A stretch of 64,000 nt of DNA from Codonopsis lanceolata. Lineage: Eukaryota; Streptophyta; Magnoliopsida; Asterales; Campanulaceae. The notes below the pieces were generated by a model, which was not told the DNA's origin, did no database searches, and was given only the letters and a program-made list of their open reading frames with translations. A program made the translations under genes and the position numbers. The DNA lies in assembly GCA_013146195.2 (NCBI GenBank), contig CM028378.1, forward strand, positions 36,368,227 through 36,432,226, read 5' to 3'. Shown one piece after another: positions 59,618-64,000 of this stretch; position 1 is the stretch's first letter, and every line of letters begins with the position of its first letter.

Positions 59618-59859
59618 GTAAAAAAATTAGACAACTAGTCAAATACACAAACAGTGTATCAACAATAGCCAACATAAAAGTCCAGAAAAGGAACAAATGG
59701 GCACCCCCAACTACCATTTTGGGCGCGACGCCCATATTGGCCTAGGGCAGCGCCCATTTGTGCCTTAGGCTGCTCTCGATTTCGTCCAAAAACCGCTCTG
59801 GTATCCCTATTTTTTCTCAGCATCTCCCAGTCCTCATGGATTTCGCTCATGTCTGGCCA

Positions 59860-60930
59860 CGGGCATTTGTTTGATTTTAGGAACCTAGCTAGCTATCTTT
59901 CACAGATGCCTGGCATGAAGTGGAGGCGGAAACGAGGCTGTTGCGAAGTTATTCCCTGCAAGCAATGACAACCCAATAAATAACCAAAAATATATCCCCC
60001 AAAAATCATTCTAAGTACAGTGTGTCTTTATAATAATAAATGGTACATTTTCTCTTTTTATGCATCGCTAAAAACAAATTAAATAACATTTATACATCGT
60101 AGGCTAAATACATTGCATTAATAAAATGTAAATTACAAAAAAAATTGAAAAAAAGAGAAGACTATTGGGCTCGTGTTGACCTACTCCTCTCAAGGCCTCC
60201 ACTCATAACTTGAGGACTCGTTCCACCAATCTTATACTCTCGCCCCCTGACCTGGTACAACCCGATCTGTCGTCTTCATCATCATCATCATGTTTGCGTC
60301 TAGCCCTGCTGACAGTATCGTTACCTCAGCATGAGAGTCCGTCCATCACCCGCTGATATAATTTAGTAAGGCCGAAAAAGCCTTTCACGACTTTGTGATA
60401 TGATGGAACGTCCACCTGTTGGATAAAAGGATATCACTTCAAAAAAAAAAATGACGGCAAGTTTGAGGAAAACAAGAAATGAAAAGGAAATAATGTATCG
60501 CGTGTACCCTATCGGGAATTTGATATGGCTCAGGGATGTCAGCATCAGGAAAGGCCTCCTAAACAGATCTCCCTCGACGAGAATAACAGACACTGGTAAA
60601 ATCCCCAGTAGGCACATAATAGTCAGTCTGGGCATCAAGGACAAAATGTGAAGGCCTAGGTCTATCTACGGCATCAAATACACGTCTAGCTACAGCTGGG
60701 ATAGATGAAGCACTGTCCTCTGGAACTCAGCATAGGGCATGATAGGAAAGGCCTCGGGAGGAACGATATACCTCGCAGGCATTGATAGCAGTTGGGTATA
60801 AGATCCAGCACAATCACCTATGGTGGTGGAGTTGGTGGTGTCACTAGTCCTACAGGGTGAAAATAATGCTGTCTGTTCACCCGCTCTCCCATGTACAAAG
60901 AGTTGTGCATGATGGCAGAATACGCGTGAC
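59860..60930. other. Retroelement-derived DNA without an intact gene
   Basis: Short open stretches on the minus strand (60644-60363 and 61082-60690) show no domain I can name. The stretch is probably part of a decayed LTR element. Confidence 0.4.
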
Positions 60931-60931
60931 C

Positions 60932-61042
60932 CTTGCGGCTGCAAGCCCATGGACCCTTGCCCTCGCAAGCCCTGCATCATCTTCGTGCATGTTGACTGTG
61001 ACCCTTGCGAAAGCAAGGTATACACACCTTGCGGCCGCAAGG
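60932..61042. repeat. 24-bp-period array of short palindromes CTTGC-N4-GCAAG
   Basis: Four dyads of the form CTTGC-NNNN-GCAAG start at 60932, 60956, 61004 and 61028, with spacings of 24, 48 and 24 bp. The gap at about 60980 holds a decayed version (CTTCGTGCATG). The last copy is a perfect 16-bp palindrome with GCGGCCGC at its centre. A TATA-like TTTATAAG follows at 61048. Confidence 0.88.
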
Positions 61043-61502
61043 TCCCCTTTATAAGTTGGATTGAGGCAGTTGCAGAAATCACATAATTTCAACAGCTTTC
61101 TCTTCCTCAAAACCTTCAGCAATCAATCTCTCCCTCTCTCTCCCAGAAGTCCGAAAAAGCTTCCTAATACCGGCCAAGTGTAAGTGCAAGGTGCTTTCTC
61201 TTCTTCAATCAGCCATCATCATCTCCACCCTCCATCTCACTCTATTCAAAGTTGGGAAGAATTATTGTAGCCATTTTTGTCAACGCCGAAACTTCTGAAT
61301 TCCGGCCAACCTTCTTTTACTTCTAAAGCACTGAAATCCACGTATCTTCTATCCCATTTTTATTTAAAATTTTGATCAGTTGAATTTTTCTGCAAGTTAG
61401 GGTGATAGAAATATTCTTATTGTACGTGCATGCTTTATTTGTTTTAGTTAGGTTAGTTTAATTTTAAACTTTATAGAGAGTAGATTTATTTTTGTCCCTA
61501 GA

Positions 61503-62595
61503 ATGGCCCCTAACCGTAGAAACCTTGGACCTTCTTCATCCCGCTCCCAAGAGGATGAACAAGATTATGACCCGACTAGGTTCATATCTTTTGAGGCATC
61601 GGAGAGCTACACTAGGAAGCTCTCCAAAAGCATAATCACTGAGAGGGGATTTAAAGCTAAAGACTTTGCTCTCCCTACCCACTTCGCCGAGCGAAGGTGG
61701 GGACCTCTTTGTGCGACCCCGGGCGTGGCCATTGTCTGTGAATTCTATGCCAACGGGCGTGTTTTTATTTATGGCAAGGTGCATGCCATCAGTTCTGTTA
61801 GGGGTAGGGATGTCGACTGTTCGCCCTATACTATTAACCGTTATTTCGGCACCCCTAATTTTGCGATGGGTACTAACTAGTACGGTATCCATATCCCCAA
61901 TGATGTCCCGTTCGAGGTGCTAAATGCGACTATTGCAACACCTGACACGGTTTGGACCTTTCATCAAGGTCCACCGTTTGGCTCCCGCACCATGAACGAG
62001 TCCAATTTGACGAACACGACCAAGGTCGTGTTCAAATTTATCTATGCATGTCTTATGCCATCTAGCCACCAGCACATGGTGTCTTGGCATAAGGCTGTTT
62101 TGATCTACACCCTCCTGACTGGTGGGTCTGTTGATGTGGGGGTGTCTGATCAACACTCAGATTCAGACCCTCATTAGAGGTAGGACAAACTCGCGATTCA
62201 TTTTCCCGAGTTTGATTACAGGATTGTGTAGTAGGGCTGGAGTCGTTTGGACTCCAGATTCTGAGAGAGTTCGGGCAGTACCCGACATTACTGCGACGTT
62301 TCTTTTTGATCACCCGCGCCAACCACGTGAGAGGGGACCACGTGATGAGCCTCAAGGGGAGGCTCATATTGAGGAGGAGGCAGATCCCTTGGAGGCTATC
62401 TCCAATAGGCAGGAGGAGATTCTATTAGAGAACCAGATGATTAGTCAGTAGTTGGTGCAAATGCGCACCGACAAGACTTATTTTTTTGGTTGGGTTAACC
62501 AGGTGGGGCACAATGTCTCCACATATTACGGGATGCCACCTAGCACGATCCCCGAGTTTCGTCCTCCTTCGTTATTTCCTCCCGACTCACCATGA
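61503..62595 (+). pseudogene. 'Putative plant transposon protein' (PF20167-like) reading frame, broken
   Basis: The frame starts MAPNRRNLGPSSSRSQEDEQ and continues with 'ITERGFKAKDFALPTHFAER', 'VAIVCEFYANG', 'SVRGRDVDCSPYTINRYFG', the layout of PF20167-type proteins tied to plant LTR retrotransposons. An in-frame TAG falls at 61878-61880, after which the same frame continues ('YGIHIPNDVPFEVLN'). A shift to another frame occurs near 62150 ('INTQIQTLIRGRT...ITGLC'), and a further TAG is at 62449. The end is acidic ('EEADPLEAISNRQEE'). The product is unlikely to be made. It is followed by TTGAGGACAAA and a G-tract, a usual tail of this class. The function of intact members is unknown. Confidence 0.75.
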
Positions 62596-62718
62596 GTCGA
62601 AGCCCAAGTTTCTTCCTCTTTCGTTAGGCAGGCCATTTATGTCCTTTTGATATTTCCCCTCCATCAACCCTCTTATAGGAAAATCCTCAATTTTGAGGAC
62701 AAAATAAAATTTAAGTTT

Positions 62719-62735
62719 GGGGGGGGGGGGGGGGG
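62719..62735 (+). repeat. G17 homopolymer, polypurine-tract-like
   Basis: TTTAAGTTT-G17 follows the reading frame, like the A/G tracts downstream of ORFs in Athila-type elements. No LTR start (TG) follows directly. 62740-63120 is AT-rich without a gene. Confidence 0.8.
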
Positions 62736-63125
62736 CTTCTAAGCCCAGGGCCTTTGCAGGTCCCAGCCTAAAGAAGAGTGGAGTTAGGCCACATTTTTAA
62801 GGGTGAGGGAAATTCTTTGCCCCTCTATCGTCCCTTCTCCTCTGGAGGATGAACCAGAGGATCCTTTCTATTAAACTGTTCTTGATTAACAGGCTGATTT
62901 TTTAAATTATCATGGTCTTCCTGATTCTTACCAAGATTATTTATATTTTGATTTAAATTGGTCAGCTTGGGATTTAGAGATCTACGACTGTGCATAAAAT
63001 ACTAAAGCAAATAAAAAAACAAAATTAAAACTAGAAATAATTTAAAAATCTTTTTTGTATTTTTCTTTTTATAAAAAAATTGAATTTAAGAACGCTACCA
63101 ACAAACTAGCTAGAAAATTAGCTTG

Positions 63126-63142
63126 TCCCCGGCAACGGCCCA
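63126..63142 (-). other. Primer-binding site complementary to tRNA-Asp (antisense to the window)
   Basis: TCCCCGGCAACGGC-CCA on the plus strand equals the 3' end of plant tRNA-Asp with one G missing. On the minus strand this is the PBS that follows the 5' LTR of Athila/Tat-type elements, so the element's internal region would extend toward lower coordinates. Confidence 0.8.
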
Positions 63143-63149
63143 AAAAACT

Positions 63150-64000
63150 TGATCGTGTCTTAAATTTATACCTTACAAGTATACAAGACTATTGCGGAAT
63201 AGTTTGGGAAGCAAGAGTCGAACCACAGAGACAAGAAGAATTCAAGTAGCAAGTATATCGGTAGCAATTAAACTAAGGGGGGTTTTTATTTTATTTTATC
63301 TAATTTATTCTACTAAAACAGAAAATCTAATTAATAAACTAAGCAACAGTCACGGTTATGAAGATCTTATAGAGAAGGGAAATCTAGGATTGGGGATTCA
63401 CTTGCATCTACTTCATTGCTCTTTTAAACAACGTATCAATCAATACCTTGGGTTCGTTCACAAAAGATTGATATAGATTTTCAAATTATAATCCAGTCTC
63501 CATCCTAAATAATTCATCCAACTAAGAACAAGAACATATGAATTTCCTATCTGTCACTTAGGAACATATATATGAACATGACCCTAACTTATCACTCTCA
63601 TATATCGATAAGGTCAATTTATCACGATGGTGAGCCAGTGCACTACATATGCATTTGGCCGTGCAGCTATCCGCACCTCTAGGTCTTTACTACTTGTGAT
63701 TCCATTCATTTGGTCAAAGCTAGACAGTAAAGAGGTTGATAAACATCATGATCAACAAGAATTGAATGAATAAAAATATATTGAGCAACAGATTCGATAC
63801 AAGTTACCTCCCAACTCCTAGATTAATGAACGGTTAGTTCAGTTTTGAAGATGAATCAAACAGCGGGATGAAAGAATACATGAATCGATCTTCAAAACTA
63901 TAATTACAACTACTAAACTATGTATTACACACTAAAATTGGTGTAAAAACCGTCTACCAACTATTTCTCGATGTCCTTTAGCTTTGGCTATCGTCTTCTA
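63150..64000 (-). mobile_element. Partial 5' LTR of an Athila/Tat-like gypsy retrotransposon
   Basis: The plus-strand sequence starts TGATCGTGTCTT just outside the PBS, so on the minus strand the LTR ends ...AAGACACGATCA before AGTTTTTTGG and the PBS, as in Athila-type elements. The LTR runs off the right edge (at least 850 bp). The open stretches within it have no domains. Confidence 0.7.

Noticed and set aside
60690..61122. Open frames with 'LAAAR'-type repeats
   Set aside because: Explained by the 24-bp palindrome array.
1..64000. CRISPR-like arrays, operons or bacterial defence systems
   Set aside because: All gene models are intron-containing plant genes or plant transposons, and no regularly spaced repeats with unique spacers exist; the tandem arrays seen are contiguous.

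Overview
This is a plant nuclear window, AT-rich with long introns and dense in transposons. The TOPLESS-type corepressor, plant-type MULEs, Stowaway MITEs, hATs, Helitrons and tRNA-Asp-primed LTR elements all point to a eudicot; an asterid is my guess only. I see no prokaryotic gene, operon, CRISPR array or clear tRNA/rRNA gene.

Layout. 1-3.3 kb is part of a minus-strand gypsy-type LTR with a 33-bp palindromic minisatellite. 3.7-7.9 kb is a decayed minus-strand Helitron with broken Rep and PIF1-helicase reading frames and a related repeat on each side. 8.5-17.1 kb holds three Mutator-like elements (MULEs), each with long terminal inverted repeats and a perfect 9-bp target duplication. One carries a broken TPR-protein gene fragment. 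One sits inside a Stowaway MITE and has itself taken a solo LTR, which makes three nested layers. 17.1-23.4 kb holds microsatellites, a pair of stem-loops, a 4.3-kb hierarchical AT-rich minisatellite and a Helitron-like 3' terminus. 23.6-25.25 kb is a further Pack-MULE with an LRR receptor-kinase 5' fragment. A MITE and a hAT element follow.

Two intact single-copy-type genes face each other tail to tail. TPL/TPR1 (+, CDS 28,270-34,625) has 25 coding exons and encodes 1,137 aa by my splice model. An LRR protein of the F-box/LRR-14-like (AT1G15740) type (-, CDS 37,185-50,780) has 15 coding exons and encodes 578 aa. Both models sum to a multiple of three with GT-AG junctions throughout. The introns of the LRR gene hold a Stowaway MITE, two hAT elements, a MULE-type MITE and a perfect 52-bp tandem duplication.

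53-64 kb is intergenic DNA followed by degenerate LTR-retrotransposon material: a DUF7745-like pseudogene (-), a broken 'putative plant transposon protein' reading frame (+), a 97-bp tandem array, 24-bp-period palindromes, and at the right edge an antisense tRNA-Asp primer-binding site next to an LTR.

No wholly new gene system is evident. The most notable items are the nested transposon stack, the two gene-carrying Pack-MULEs, the CACGTG motif about 150-160 bp from the ends of three otherwise different MULEs, the hierarchical minisatellite ending in a Helitron-like terminus, and the short palindrome arrays with fixed periods (33 bp and 24 bp) in retroelement DNA.
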